A stretch of 64,000 nucleotides of DNA, from assembly GCF_947488985.1 (NCBI RefSeq), contig NZ_CANLBV010000010.1, positions 1 to 64,000 of the forward strand, read 5' to 3'. This DNA is from an uncultured Vibrio sp. GTDB lineage: Bacteria; Pseudomonadota; Gammaproteobacteria; Enterobacterales; Vibrionaceae. Both the position numbers and the translations under genes were made by a program. Shown here piece by piece: positions 19,285 through 28,554 of the stretch. Below the pieces are notes generated by a model that ran no database searches, had not been told where the DNA came from, and saw only the letters and a list, made by a program, of their open reading frames with translations. Numbering within the stretch: position 1 is the stretch's first letter; each line of letters starts with the position of its first letter.

Positions 19285-20199
19285 TTAACCCTGATGTTGT
19301 AATAAGTTTTTTAGCGCAGGCCCGAGCCGAGAGTAGCTGAATATAAAGCCAATCTCTGTGAGCTTTTTGGGTTTAGATCGAATACTGTCAAATAGCAGAC
19401 AGGAAGACTCGCCCATCAGCAATGACATTGCCCATTTAGGGGTGAACAGGAAGTGCGGCCGGCGTAATTGCTTAGCGAGCGTGCTGCTGAATTGTTTGTT
19501 GGTGACTGGGTGCGGGGCACACATATTGAATTCACCTTGCGCGTGAGGGCTGGCTAGCAAGTGATTGATAGCTCTCACCATATCAAGTATGTGGATCCAC
19601 GGCATATATTGCGTTCCAGAGCCGAGTGGCCCACCGACACCAAGCTTATACGGCATGAGCATTTTCTTTAAGGCCCCCCCGTTTTCCCCTAATACAATCC
19701 CCGTTCGTAGCAGTATCACGCGGGTGTGGTCTGATTGTGCTCTTTTTGCGATGTCTTCCCAGTGTGCACAGACTTTATGCGGAAAGCTCTCTCCCTCCAC
19801 TTGCAGTGATTCATCAAAGGGTTGTTGCTGCTGGTTGCCATAATAGCCAACCGCAGAACCACTGATAAATATCTCCGGTGGTTTGCTACTGGCATGAATC
19901 AATTCGACCAGTTTTTCCGTGATATGCCAACGGCTATGGCAGATCTTCTCTTTTTGCTCTTTACTCCAGCGCTTGTCAGCGATGGGTTCACCAGCAAGGT
20001 TGATTACAGCATTGAAGTGATTCAGGTCACTGAGTTCATTAAGGGATTGAATGTAATGAAGGTTATTCTGATTTAGATGGCTTAGGTTTTGTTTCGCTTT
20101 TTCAGGATCCCTCGTCAGCAGTGTCACGTTGTCAGTGTTCCAACTCTTGACCAATTCAGAGCCTATAAACCCAGTACCGCCAGTTAACAATATTTTCAT
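19285..20199 (-). CDS. NAD(P)-binding epimerase-like protein YfcH (TIGR01777 family)
   Basis: A 304-residue extended SDR of the family that includes E. coli YfcH and plant SulA homologues. It starts MKILLTGGTGFIGSELV, with GGGAG 6 bases upstream; a longer frame upstream is possible but lacks a site and breaks the Rossmann start. Further family marks are NLAGEPIADKRWS, SGSAVGYYG and the C-terminal DUF1731-type region (about 245-300). The reaction is not known. It lies 42 bases upstream of the SDR gene and may be co-transcribed. Confidence 0.9.
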   Translation of the reverse strand: MKILLTGGTGFIGSELVKSWNTDNVTLLTRDPEKAKQNLSHLNQNNLHYIQSLNELSDLNHFNAVINLAGEPIADKRWSKEQKEKICHSRWHITEKLVELIHASSKPPEIFISGSAVGYYGNQQQQPFDESLQVEGESFPHKVCAHWEDIAKRAQSDHTRVILLRTGIVLGENGGALKKMLMPYKLGVGGPLGSGTQYMPWIHILDMVRAINHLLASPHAQGEFNMCAPHPVTNKQFSSTLAKQLRRPHFLFTPKWAMSLLMGESSCLLFDSIRSKPKKLTEIGFIFSYSRLGPALKNLLQHQG

Positions 20200-20499
20200 A
20201 CCAATCTCCCTATTAAACATCATTATAGACATGGCTTGTTTTTTATCGCCAACCAATACAAAAAAATCACTATAGCGATCATACGGTTTCAATCATGTGG
20301 TACAAAATCACCGCGCCTTAAAATGGCTCCCTCAGTGAATTCAGGTCGATGGAGTTCGGGGGGACTGGTATCACATTTATGCACTTTACTCGAACCGCTT
20401 ACCCACTGCGTAATATTTGTCACATCAGCAATGATAAGGTCATTGCCATGATTGCTAGTGAGTGATAACGCAGTCTAATCTTAGCAAAAAGGAGTTACG
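20200..20499. other. Gap between yfcH and a small membrane protein gene
   Basis: This 300-base divergent gap should contain promoters for both neighbours. I see no convincing promoter, RNA or repeat in it. Confidence 0.4.
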
Positions 20500-20712
20500 A
20501 TGGCGGCAGTGCTTGCTTTGTTTCGATCCATGTTAGGCAGCCTGAGGGGTCTATTGCTAATCGTGGCAGTGATCACTTTCTTTCCGCTTGCTGTCCTGCA
20601 AGAGCCGCTTCCTCATCTTTTATCTATTTTGCTTTCAATTAGCGGTATTGCGCTCGTCTGTTTGAACGCTTTAGTATCAGCCGTGCCCCTGTGGTCAGTG
20701 ACCATAAAATAG
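20500..20712 (+). CDS. Small membrane protein, unknown
   Basis: A 70-residue hydrophobic protein with a good ribosome-binding site (AAGGAG, 7 bases before ATG). Two membrane segments are visible, at about 15-36 and 40-66, separated by a short EPLPH turn. No family recognised. It has no close neighbour on the same strand except yfcE 106 bases on. Confidence 0.65.
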   Translation: MAAVLALFRSMLGSLRGLLLIVAVITFFPLAVLQEPLPHLLSILLSISGIALVCLNALVSAVPLWSVTIK

Positions 20713-20818
20713 TCGGTATGGTTAGTTACAATAATATCGTATTCAACGGTATGGCGAGAGATGACGTGTAGCCGTTAGATACGTACAATAGGCTCACAAA
20801 TTTTATGGAGAAGTTCGT

Positions 20819-21367
20819 GTGAAATTATTTTTTGCTTCTGACCTACACGGTTCACTACCAGCAACAGAAAAGGTACTAGAGTTATACCAAGCATCTGGTG
20901 CGCAATGTTTAATTCTATTGGGTGACATTCTGAATCATGGCCCTAGAAACCCGGTTCCAGAAGGGTACAACCCGCCGGCGGTTGCAGATAAGTTGAATGC
21001 GTTCTCTCAAGAGATCATTGCCGTGCGTGGCAACTGCGACAGTGAAGTGGATCAAATGCTGCTGTCTTTTCCTATGATGATGGATTATTCGTGGGTACTG
21101 CTTGAGTCAGGTCAGCGCATCTTCCTAACCCACGGACACTTGTACAACACCAGTAAGCGCCCTGCGCTGAAAGCGGGTGATATTATTGCTCACGGGCATA
21201 CTCATGTTCCCGTTGCTGAATACCAAGACGACATATTTATTTTTAACCCTAGCTCGGTGACATTTCCACGAGAGGGTCATGCCGCGAGCTACGGCATATA
21301 CGAAAACAGCACTTTCAAAGTGATTAGCCTTGCAGGTGATGATGTACTGGTGAGTGGCCAGCTTTAA
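20819..21367 (+). CDS. yfcE: Phosphodiesterase YfcE
   Basis: A 182-residue metallophosphoesterase, the length of E. coli YfcE (184). Motifs in order are SDLHG, GDILNHGP, RGNCDSEVD, LTHGHLYN and HGHTHVP, which supply the two-metal site. E. coli YfcE is a Mn-dependent phosphodiesterase tested on artificial substrates; the natural one is unknown. It starts at GTG with GGAG upstream. It faces the TauE-family gene, and the gap contains a 14-bp repeat. Confidence 0.93.
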   Translation: MKLFFASDLHGSLPATEKVLELYQASGAQCLILLGDILNHGPRNPVPEGYNPPAVADKLNAFSQEIIAVRGNCDSEVDQMLLSFPMMMDYSWVLLESGQRIFLTHGHLYNTSKRPALKAGDIIAHGHTHVPVAEYQDDIFIFNPSSVTFPREGHAASYGIYENSTFKVISLAGDDVLVSGQL

Positions 21368-21458
21368 ATAAACTGAATCGGTCTCTGTTTCAAAAAGGTT
21401 TATTTTGAGTCTACGTGGCCAAAGTCTCTGTCTGGAGCAATGATGTTATGCACTCTTT

Positions 21459-21508
21459 GCTTCAGAGCTGTTGTTTCAGAGCTGTTGCTTCAGAATCTTC
21501 GCTTCAGG
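21459..21508. repeat. 14-bp tandem repeat, three and a half copies
   Basis: Units GCTTCAGAGCTGTT, GTTTCAGAGCTGTT, GCTTCAGAATCTTC and a partial GCTTCAGG follow without gaps in the convergent space after yfcE. Confidence 0.75.
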
Positions 21509-21533
21509 AAAGCCACCATCTGTTTTTTAAATG

Positions 21534-22289
21534 CTAAAGCAGTAGTTTTATGCCAACGGCAAACGTCAATATTTCGAAGGCTGTCTTGACGAGCTGATTA
21601 CTTGAACGGTTGGCGAGGTAGGCTCCCAAACTGCCTCCTAAAAATGAACTCGCTAATAATATGGGCAGCCATAACCAGTAGACGGGTGCGCCAGCCTGAA
21701 CGATGGCTATCCCGCCGATGCCGTTCCAGAACAAGCCAACACATATCATGGTTAAGGCAACCGACTGTTTGTAAGTAAAACCAAACCATCGCACAAGAAA
21801 TAGGGTGACCAAAAGCCCAGAACCAGCAGTGAGTGAGCCATTAATAACGCCGATTAATGCCAGACCAACGCCTCCGATGATCCAACCTTTGGTTGTGCGG
21901 TTCTTTAGGTGTTCTTCTTGGCCTAATTGTTTCTTTAATCGAGAGTAGATGCCTAGCGCTAAGATCATTGCTCCAAGCAGTTTTTGTGCAATATGGTCTG
22001 GAATCAATAGAACAATATTTGCCCCAATAACCACGCCAATACATCCAACCACAATCAAGTAGCAACAAAGCTTCCAACTGAGAGTTCCCCCTTTGATATG
22101 GGTATATGCAGCGCCCAAACCTAAAGCAACACTGGCCACTTTGTGAGTGGCGAGAGCAACCGAAAATGGCAGGCCAAAAAAGATAAGCAGTGGGAATTGT
22201 AAGAGCCCGGCACCGCCACCCGATAAGGAAGCGAGGGTGTTGGCGACTAATGAGCCAAAGAACAGGGTGAGTGAGTTTATCCAGTCCAT
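21534..22289 (-). CDS. TauE/SafE-family membrane permease
   Basis: A 251-residue inner-membrane protein with about seven or eight hydrophobic segments. Family marks are LASLSGGGAGLLQFPLL near the N-terminus and GVINGSLTAGSGLL in the second half, the two halves being related as is usual. The family (DUF81) exports sulfite, sulfoacetate and similar anions. I start at ATG 22289 (MDWINS); an upstream TTG in frame would fall in a terminator. The substrate cannot be told from the sequence. Confidence 0.87.
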   Translation of the reverse strand: MDWINSLTLFFGSLVANTLASLSGGGAGLLQFPLLIFFGLPFSVALATHKVASVALGLGAAYTHIKGGTLSWKLCCYLIVVGCIGVVIGANIVLLIPDHIAQKLLGAMILALGIYSRLKKQLGQEEHLKNRTTKGWIIGGVGLALIGVINGSLTAGSGLLVTLFLVRWFGFTYKQSVALTMICVGLFWNGIGGIAIVQAGAPVYWLWLPILLASSFLGGSLGAYLANRSSNQLVKTAFEILTFAVGIKLLL

Positions 22290-22317
22290 AGAGTCTTCGT
22301 ATGTGTGAAAAGCGGCG

Positions 22318-22343
22318 AACAAAAAAGGGGCATAATGCCCCTT
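22318..22343 (-). terminator. Terminator of toxRS
   Basis: On the minus strand AAAGGGGCAT and ATGCCCCTTT form a stem followed by six T. It is about 95 bases after the toxS stop and before the TauE gene start. Confidence 0.85.
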
Positions 22344-22435
22344 TATTCAATTGGTATAGCGTTAAATACTATCAGGTTTACTGTTTTTTTAAGAAGCTGT
22401 CGAAAGGGTTTTCTACCGATTACCGACTCTGAGTA

Positions 22436-22951
22436 TTAGTTTGAAAACAGCACGGTAGAGCCGTGGTTTAGGCTCGTCAGCAGTAATGCTTTCGGGTTAA
22501 CAATATCAATACGACGGCTTTGCTCTGAATCCATCTTAATGACCTGAGTGATCAAGTCTAGCTGCTCTTGTGAAAAATCTTTGCCCTGAGCTGAGGTGAC
22601 GTCTTTGAATTCTTCAGGAGAAATCAGCAAGTAGTGATCATTGATATCCCACTGGCCCGTTTCAGAAATGTTGATTACATTGGCCTGATCGTCTTCAGTA
22701 CTGTATACCCTAACTACTGACATTCTAAGATAAGTACCGTTAGGTAAATACTTAGCATTGGATGACAAGTCGACTTTACGCAGCGGGCCAATTGAGTCCG
22801 TTTGCCTATTGTCGGTGATTAAGGTCACCATTTTTGACTGCCATTCATGTTGGGTGAGCAAGCGCTCTACTTTTGCATCGCTATTCCAATATAACCAACC
22901 ACTTAGAGAAGCTGAAATAACCAGTAAAATAATTGAGACATTTAATTTCAT
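22436..22951 (-). CDS. toxS: Transmembrane regulator ToxS
   Basis: A 171-residue protein with one N-terminal membrane segment (about 4-22) and a periplasmic domain. It matches V. cholerae ToxS in HEWQSKMVTLI, LPNGTYLR, FKDVTSAQGKDF and SRRIDIVNPKALLL. ToxS binds the ToxR periplasmic domain, protecting and activating it, and the pair senses bile. I use ATG 22951, one base after the toxR stop with GGTGGA upstream; a GTG four codons earlier is possible. It is followed by a terminator. Confidence 0.96.
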   Translation of the reverse strand: MKLNVSIILLVISASLSGWLYWNSDAKVERLLTQHEWQSKMVTLITDNRQTDSIGPLRKVDLSSNAKYLPNGTYLRMSVVRVYSTEDDQANVINISETGQWDINDHYLLISPEEFKDVTSAQGKDFSQEQLDLITQVIKMDSEQSRRIDIVNPKALLLTSLNHGSTVLFSN

Positions 22952-22952
22952 G

Positions 22953-23852
22953 TTACTGTCCACCTGTACAAATGTCGCTGAGATCCGACTGATTCGCGTA
23001 AATTCTTAGGGTTACACTCTCACTAGAGTAATCTTGTGGGTGAATATAGTTGAGTGCTAGGTCGTCGGCTTGTCCGCCTGTTGCAATCACTTCTGTTGGC
23101 TTCAGTTTACCTGTATGACTGGTGTTGTATTGAATCACACATGCCTCAATCGCTGGTAGCCAACTTGATAAATCAGGGTGGTTGAATGGGGATTGAACTT
23201 TGACACCATCCACTTCAGCTAAAGTACGAAACTCTGATTCTGCAGGGTTTGTAAACGTTAAAACCAGGATCGGTAAAATAATAGCGGCAAGTAAAACAGC
23301 CAAGCTTAACCACTTACTATTGTGCGTTTCAGGAGTGACAGACTTAGGTTCTTCTTCCTGTTTTACTTCTTGAACTTTAGTGAGTTCTGGCTCAGGATTT
23401 TCAATCACTATTTCTTCGTTTGTGGTCGAAGGTGTCATGGTTGCTTCTACTTCGTCCTCGGCAACTTCAGCCAAGGTAGGTTGATCGCTCGATGAAGATG
23501 AAAGAGGCACAGAACGCTCAACGCTTGCAATAAATTGGTAACCACGTTTGGGAACAGTTTTGACGAATTCTGGAGACTTGGTTGAGTCTTTAAGCATCTT
23601 TCTAAGCGTCGATACTGCTTGCGTTAAGCTTGAATCGTCGACTTCAAAGCCTTGGTCTCGCCATACGTATTCGTGTAACTCATTACGAGTGATCACTTCA
23701 TTGGGTCTTTCAGCCAGCATCAGCAGAATGCGGCTTTCATTGCTGCCCAGACGTACTATTTCCCCGTCTTCTGCTTGGTCAACCAGTGAATTACTATTTG
23801 GGTCGAATACGAACCGCTGCGCGATAATAAACTTTGTGCCGATATTGCTCAT
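22953..23852 (-). CDS. toxR: Membrane-bound transcriptional regulator ToxR
   Basis: A 299-residue one-component regulator. An OmpR-type winged helix at 5-112 (NESRILLMLAERPNEVITR, VSTLRKMLKD, VPKRGYQF) is followed by a long acidic linker (115-178), a membrane segment (181-201) and a periplasmic domain (202-299) with the two cysteines C238 and C295 that form the redox-sensitive disulfide. It controls outer-membrane porins in vibrios. ToxS follows by one base and htpG is divergent, as in V. cholerae. The linker is the part least like other species. Confidence 0.97.
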   Translation of the reverse strand: MSNIGTKFIIAQRFVFDPNSNSLVDQAEDGEIVRLGSNESRILLMLAERPNEVITRNELHEYVWRDQGFEVDDSSLTQAVSTLRKMLKDSTKSPEFVKTVPKRGYQFIASVERSVPLSSSSSDQPTLAEVAEDEVEATMTPSTTNEEIVIENPEPELTKVQEVKQEEEPKSVTPETHNSKWLSLAVLLAAIILPILVLTFTNPAESEFRTLAEVDGVKVQSPFNHPDLSSWLPAIEACVIQYNTSHTGKLKPTEVIATGGQADDLALNYIHPQDYSSESVTLRIYANQSDLSDICTGGQ

Positions 23853-24017
23853 TGAACTCTTCTACTTTTGGATGTTTTTGGGGACAAAATAGACAAATCT
23901 TGGGTGAAGTTCAGCTTGGACTTCACTAAATCATGGTTTGTTTTATGTTATTTTATATTTATTAGGCTAAGGATAATCAAAACAAATAAAAAAAACAGTG
24001 TTTTTATGGTTTTTGAC

Positions 24018-24045
24018 CTTGAATTTACATTTGTCATCCTCATGT
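24018..24045 (+). promoter_or_regulatory. Sigma-32 heat-shock promoter of htpG
   Basis: CTTGAAT (24018-24024), 14 bases, then CTCATGT (24039-24045). The sigma-32 consensus is CTTGAAA, 13-14 bases, CCCATnT. It lies about 75 bases before the htpG ATG. Confidence 0.75.
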
Positions 24046-24120
24046 TAATGGATATAAGACCGGCATTAAGTACCATGTTTCTAGGTTATTCAACATAAAT
24101 ATAGATGTTTTGGAGTAAAA

Positions 24121-26025
24121 ATGAGCGAAACGGCAACGCAAAATAAAGAGACTCGTGGCTTTCAATCTGAAGTAAAACAACTACTTCATCTAATGATTCA
24201 CTCACTATATTCAAATAAAGAGATTTTCTTACGTGAGTTGATTTCTAATGCATCTGACGCGGCGGATAAGCTTCGTTTTCAAGCACTATCAAACGGTGAT
24301 CTATACCAAGGTGACGCAGATTTAGGTGTAAAACTGTCATTTAACGCTGAAGCCAATACTTTGACGATTTCTGATAATGGCATTGGCATGAGCCGAGATA
24401 ACGTTATTGAGCATTTAGGCACCATTGCTAAATCAGGCACGGCTGATTTTTTCTCAAAGCTGTCTGAAGACCAAAGCAAAGACTCTCAGCTGATCGGTCA
24501 ATTTGGTGTTGGTTTTTATTCTGCATTTATTGTGGCAGACGCAGTAACTGTTCGCACTCGTGCAGCGGGCCTAGCGAGCAATGAAGCCGTTCAATGGCAC
24601 TCTGCGGGTGAAGGCGATTACACCATCGAAGACATCACCAAAGAATCTCGCGGTACTGACATCATTCTGCACATGCGCGAAGACGGTAAAGAGTTCTTAA
24701 ATGAATGGCGCCTGCGTGAAGTGATTGGTAAGTATTCTGATCACATAGGCATCCCTGTTTCTATCTTAACAGCCGTTAAAGATGACGAAGGTAAAGACAC
24801 CGAAGAGAAGCATTGGGAACAGATTAACAAGGCGCAAGCGCTTTGGACTCGTAACAAGTCTGATATCGAGAAAGAAGAGTACCAAGAGTTTTACAAGCAC
24901 GTCTCTCACGACTTTGCTGATCCACTCACGTGGAGCCACAACAAAGTAGAAGGTAAGAACGACTACACAAGCCTGCTATACATTCCAGCGAAAGCACCAT
25001 GGGACATGATGAACCGTGATCATAAGAGCGGCTTGAAACTATACGTGCAGCGCGTATTCATTATGGATGACGCTGAGCAGTTCATGCCGTCTTACATGCG
25101 TTTCGTTCGCGGCTTAATTGACTCAAACGATCTGCCATTGAACGTATCACGTGAAATCCTGCAAGATAACAAGGTCACTCAGTCCCTGCGTGGTGCCTGT
25201 ACTAAGCGTGTACTGACTATGCTTGAGCGTATGGCGAAGAACGATAACGATAAGTACCTAGAATTTTGGAAAGAGTTTGGCCTAGTTATGAAAGAAGGCC
25301 CAGCGGAAGACATGGCGAACAAAGAGAAGATCGCGGGTCTACTGCGTTTCTCTTCAACGCAAGTTGATTCTTCAGAGCAGACGGTTAGCCTAGCGTCTTA
25401 CGTTGAGCGCATGAAAGAAGGCCAAGATAAGATCTATTATCTAACGGCTGATAGTTACGCTGCAGCGAAGAACAGCCCACACTTGGAACAGTTCAAATCT
25501 AAAGGTATCGAAGTGGTGCTAATGTACGATCGCATCGACGAGTATGTGATGAACTATCTGACTGACTTCGACGGCAAACAGTTCCAATCGATCACAAAAG
25601 CGGGCTTAGATCTCAGTCAGTTTGAAGGTGAAGAAGAGAAAGAGAAGCAGAAAGAGACAGAAGAAGAGTTCAAATCTGTTGTTGAGCGTACTCAATCTTA
25701 CCTAGGCGATCGCGTAAAAGAAGTTCGTACTACCTTCAAACTAGCGACAACGCCTGCGGTTGTGGTGACTGACGATTTCGAGATGGGCACGCAAATGGCT
25801 AAGCTTCTTGAAGCTGCGGGTCAAGCGGCACCTGAAGTGAAATACATCTTTGAGATTAACCCTGAGCATGCCTTGGTTAAGCAAATGGCAGACGAAGCGG
25901 ATGAGCAAGCATTTGGTCGTTGGGTTGAGTTACTGCTTGGACAAGCGATGTTAGCGGAGAAGGGCTCGATGGAAGATCCATCGCAATTTTTGGGTGCAAT
26001 CAACGAGCTACTGACAAAGCGTTAG
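24121..26025 (+). CDS. htpG: Chaperone HtpG (Hsp90)
   Basis: A 634-residue cytosolic Hsp90. The N-terminal ATPase domain has [25 protein letters not shown], and [13 protein letters not shown]; the middle domain has the conserved arginine in [10 protein letters not shown]; the C-terminal dimerisation domain is complete. There is an acidic, lysine-rich stretch at about 505-520 ([16 protein letters not shown]). Length is as in other bacteria. Heat control is supported by the sigma-32 site upstream; a terminator follows. Confidence 0.98.
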   Translation: MSETATQNKETRGFQSEVKQLLHLMIHSLYSNKEIFLRELISNASDAADKLRFQALSNGDLYQGDADLGVKLSFNAEANTLTISDNGIGMSRDNVIEHLGTIAKSGTADFFSKLSEDQSKDSQLIGQFGVGFYSAFIVADAVTVRTRAAGLASNEAVQWHSAGEGDYTIEDITKESRGTDIILHMREDGKEFLNEWRLREVIGKYSDHIGIPVSILTAVKDDEGKDTEEKHWEQINKAQALWTRNKSDIEKEEYQEFYKHVSHDFADPLTWSHNKVEGKNDYTSLLYIPAKAPWDMMNRDHKSGLKLYVQRVFIMDDAEQFMPSYMRFVRGLIDSNDLPLNVSREILQDNKVTQSLRGACTKRVLTMLERMAKNDNDKYLEFWKEFGLVMKEGPAEDMANKEKIAGLLRFSSTQVDSSEQTVSLASYVERMKEGQDKIYYLTADSYAAAKNSPHLEQFKSKGIEVVLMYDRIDEYVMNYLTDFDGKQFQSITKAGLDLSQFEGEEEKEKQKETEEEFKSVVERTQSYLGDRVKEVRTTFKLATTPAVVVTDDFEMGTQMAKLLEAAGQAAPEVKYIFEINPEHALVKQMADEADEQAFGRWVELLLGQAMLAEKGSMEDPSQFLGAINELLTKR

Positions 26026-26058
26026 TCTTCGACTTTAGGGTAAGGCTATCCATGTAAT

Positions 26059-26086
26059 AAAAAGCTCGCAAATGCGGGCTTTTTTT
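26059..26086 (+). terminator. Terminator of htpG
   Basis: AAAGCTCGC (26061-26069), loop AAAT, GCGGGCTTT (26074-26082), T-run. One G-U pair. The following 286 bases up to adk show no other feature. Confidence 0.88.
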
Positions 26087-26255
26087 ATGAACGTCGTTGA
26101 AAATTGCGCAAACGTGATTAACGCGACCGTTACCGTTGCCACAAATGAGGTTAATGCATTCTTTAGTCGTAAATTCAGCCCAATTGAATCTTAATGTGAT
26201 AGAATGCTCGACCTATTCGACTGGGGTTAGAGATTTATCGATCCCAGTTATATGA

Positions 26256-27017
<762 letters not shown>

Positions 27018-27053
27018 TTGGTTAACAGCCAGTTTTAGAATTTGATATATTGA

Positions 27054-27080
27054 AAGCGACCTTATGGGTCGCTTTTTTTG
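27054..27080 (+). terminator. Terminator of adk
   Basis: AAAGCGACC (27054-27062), short loop, GGTCGCTTT (27068-27076), T-run. Confidence 0.92.
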
Positions 27081-27181
27081 TATCAATTTTTAGTGCGATT
27101 GCTGAGTTATCATATGTCACGTCAACCTGTGATCGGATATTGAATGGCAGCAGTGATCGTTAACTTATGTAGATTAGTATC

Positions 27182-27360
27182 TTATACCAATTGTAGTAAA
27201 TAACTGGTCACCCTAGCTGGTTAGAACGCTCGATAACTGCGTTAGAATTTTTGATTGTAGATAACTACTTATCGAAACTTCTTGTCGAAAAGAGCTGCCT
27301 TGTTCTCAAGCTTTTTTCCTACGCTATTTCTGATCACTTAACTTACTGTGATTGGTATTA
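27182..27360. repeat. MITE-like element upstream of hemH
   Basis: About 179 bases with matching ends: TTATACCAATT at the left (27182-27192) and GATTGGTATTA at the right (27350-27360), inverted copies with two differences. Internally AACGC and GCGTT around 27226-27242 form a small stem. I remember close relatives of the inner part (ACTGCGTTAGAATTTTT) as a dispersed repeat in Vibrio and relatives, but could not search. It has no credible gene, and its right end is 33 bases before the hemH start, so it probably carries or replaces part of the hemH promoter. Confidence 0.65.
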
Positions 27361-27393
27361 CTTTTCAGAAAATTATATTGGCTTCAGGTATCT

Positions 27394-28356
27394 ATGGAAA
27401 ATAATAAAAAGCAGGGCGTGCTACTGGTTAATTTAGGCACCCCAGATTCGGCAACCCCGGCGGGTGTACGTCAGTTTTTGAGTGAGTTTTTGCACGACAA
27501 ACGAGTGGTTAATCTTACTCGCTGGCTGTGGTGTCCTATCTTACATGGGGTAATTCTACCGATTCGTGCGCCTAAAGTTGCCAAGCTGTATCAGTCTGTT
27601 TGGATGGATGATGGATCACCGTTGTTGGTGTACTCGCAAAGACAAGCTGAGAAGCTTCAGAACAAATTAGCGATGCCAGTTGCCCTTGGTATGACCTATG
27701 GCAATCCAAGCCTTAAGAGCGGCGTTGAGCAGTTGATGGAGCAGGGCGTCGAAGACATCATTGTATTGCCTCTGTACCCTCAGTACTCAGGCACAACCAC
27801 CGCCGCCGTTTCTGATGGGTTAACCAAAGCCTTTAAACAGATGCCTGTGATCCCGAGCTATCGCTTTATTCGCGATTACTACGCGCACCCAAGCTATGCA
27901 AAAGCCTTGGCTGAGAGCGTTCGTAGCCACTGGGAGAAAAACGGTAGGGCTGACCATTTAGTTTGCTCGTTCCACGGCATTCCTAAACGCTTGGCGGATG
28001 AGGGCGATATCTACCCTGAGCATTGTAAAGCGACCACCGAGTTGCTTGCGAAAGAGCTCGGTATGTCCGCTGAGGATATTACCATGACCTACCAGTCTCG
28101 ATTTGGTCGAGAAGAGTGGTTGAAGCCATACACGGATGAAACGCTTGCGTCACTGCCGCGCAAAGGCATCAAGAAGATCGATATCATGGCACCGGCCTTC
28201 TCGGTGGATTGCTTGGAAACGCTGGAAGAGATTTCAGATCAATGTAAAGAGACTTTCATCGACGCTGGTGGTTCGGACTTTAGCTACATTATGTGCCTCA
28301 ATGACCGAGATTCACACATCGATATGATGTCAGAACTGGTAGCGCAATATCGCTAG
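27394..28356 (+). CDS. hemH: Ferrochelatase
   Basis: A 320-residue enzyme that inserts iron into protoporphyrin IX, the last step of haem synthesis. Motifs include [10 protein letters not shown] at the N-terminus, [12 protein letters not shown], the metal-binding histidine in [10 protein letters not shown], and [12 protein letters not shown] start at MENNKKQG with AGG 6 bases upstream; 14 more codons in frame lie within or beside the upstream repeat and are not needed. Length fits the family. Confidence 0.96.
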   Translation: MENNKKQGVLLVNLGTPDSATPAGVRQFLSEFLHDKRVVNLTRWLWCPILHGVILPIRAPKVAKLYQSVWMDDGSPLLVYSQRQAEKLQNKLAMPVALGMTYGNPSLKSGVEQLMEQGVEDIIVLPLYPQYSGTTTAAVSDGLTKAFKQMPVIPSYRFIRDYYAHPSYAKALAESVRSHWEKNGRADHLVCSFHGIPKRLADEGDIYPEHCKATTELLAKELGMSAEDITMTYQSRFGREEWLKPYTDETLASLPRKGIKKIDIMAPAFSVDCLETLEEISDQCKETFIDAGGSDFSYIMCLNDRDSHIDMMSELVAQYR

Positions 28357-28374
28357 CTGTGGTTGAGCGTCAAC

Positions 28375-28462
28375 AGCTGTTTATAGTTAACCACTGTTTA
28401 TCGTTAACTATTGCTTATCGTTAACTAGCGGTTATTACGAACGACAGCTTATCATTAACAGT
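28375..28462. repeat. 18-bp imperfect tandem repeat after hemH
   Basis: About five units of 17-18 bases, each around TTATCGTTAAC: TTATAGTTAAC, TTATCGTTAAC twice, a diverged TTATTACGAAC, and TTATCATTAAC. They fill the space between the hemH stop and the shared terminator. No frame passes through them. Confidence 0.75.
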
Positions 28463-28483
28463 AAGATGTATTTGGCAAATAAC

Positions 28484-28519
28484 AAAAGGGCTGCACATTT
28501 TCATTGAGCAGCCCTTTTT
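28484..28519. terminator. Shared terminator for hemH and the POT gene
   Basis: AAAAGGGCTGC (28484-28494) pairs with GCAGCCCTTTT (28508-28518), with A and T runs that serve both convergent genes. Confidence 0.9.
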
Positions 28520-28554
28520 GATCGGGATATATCGCTTTGGAACCGTTTTAGAGT

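Noticed and set aside
27251-27436. Reading frame of 61 codons ahead of hemH
   Set aside because: It lies mostly inside the MITE-like element, has no ribosome-binding site and runs into hemH in another frame.
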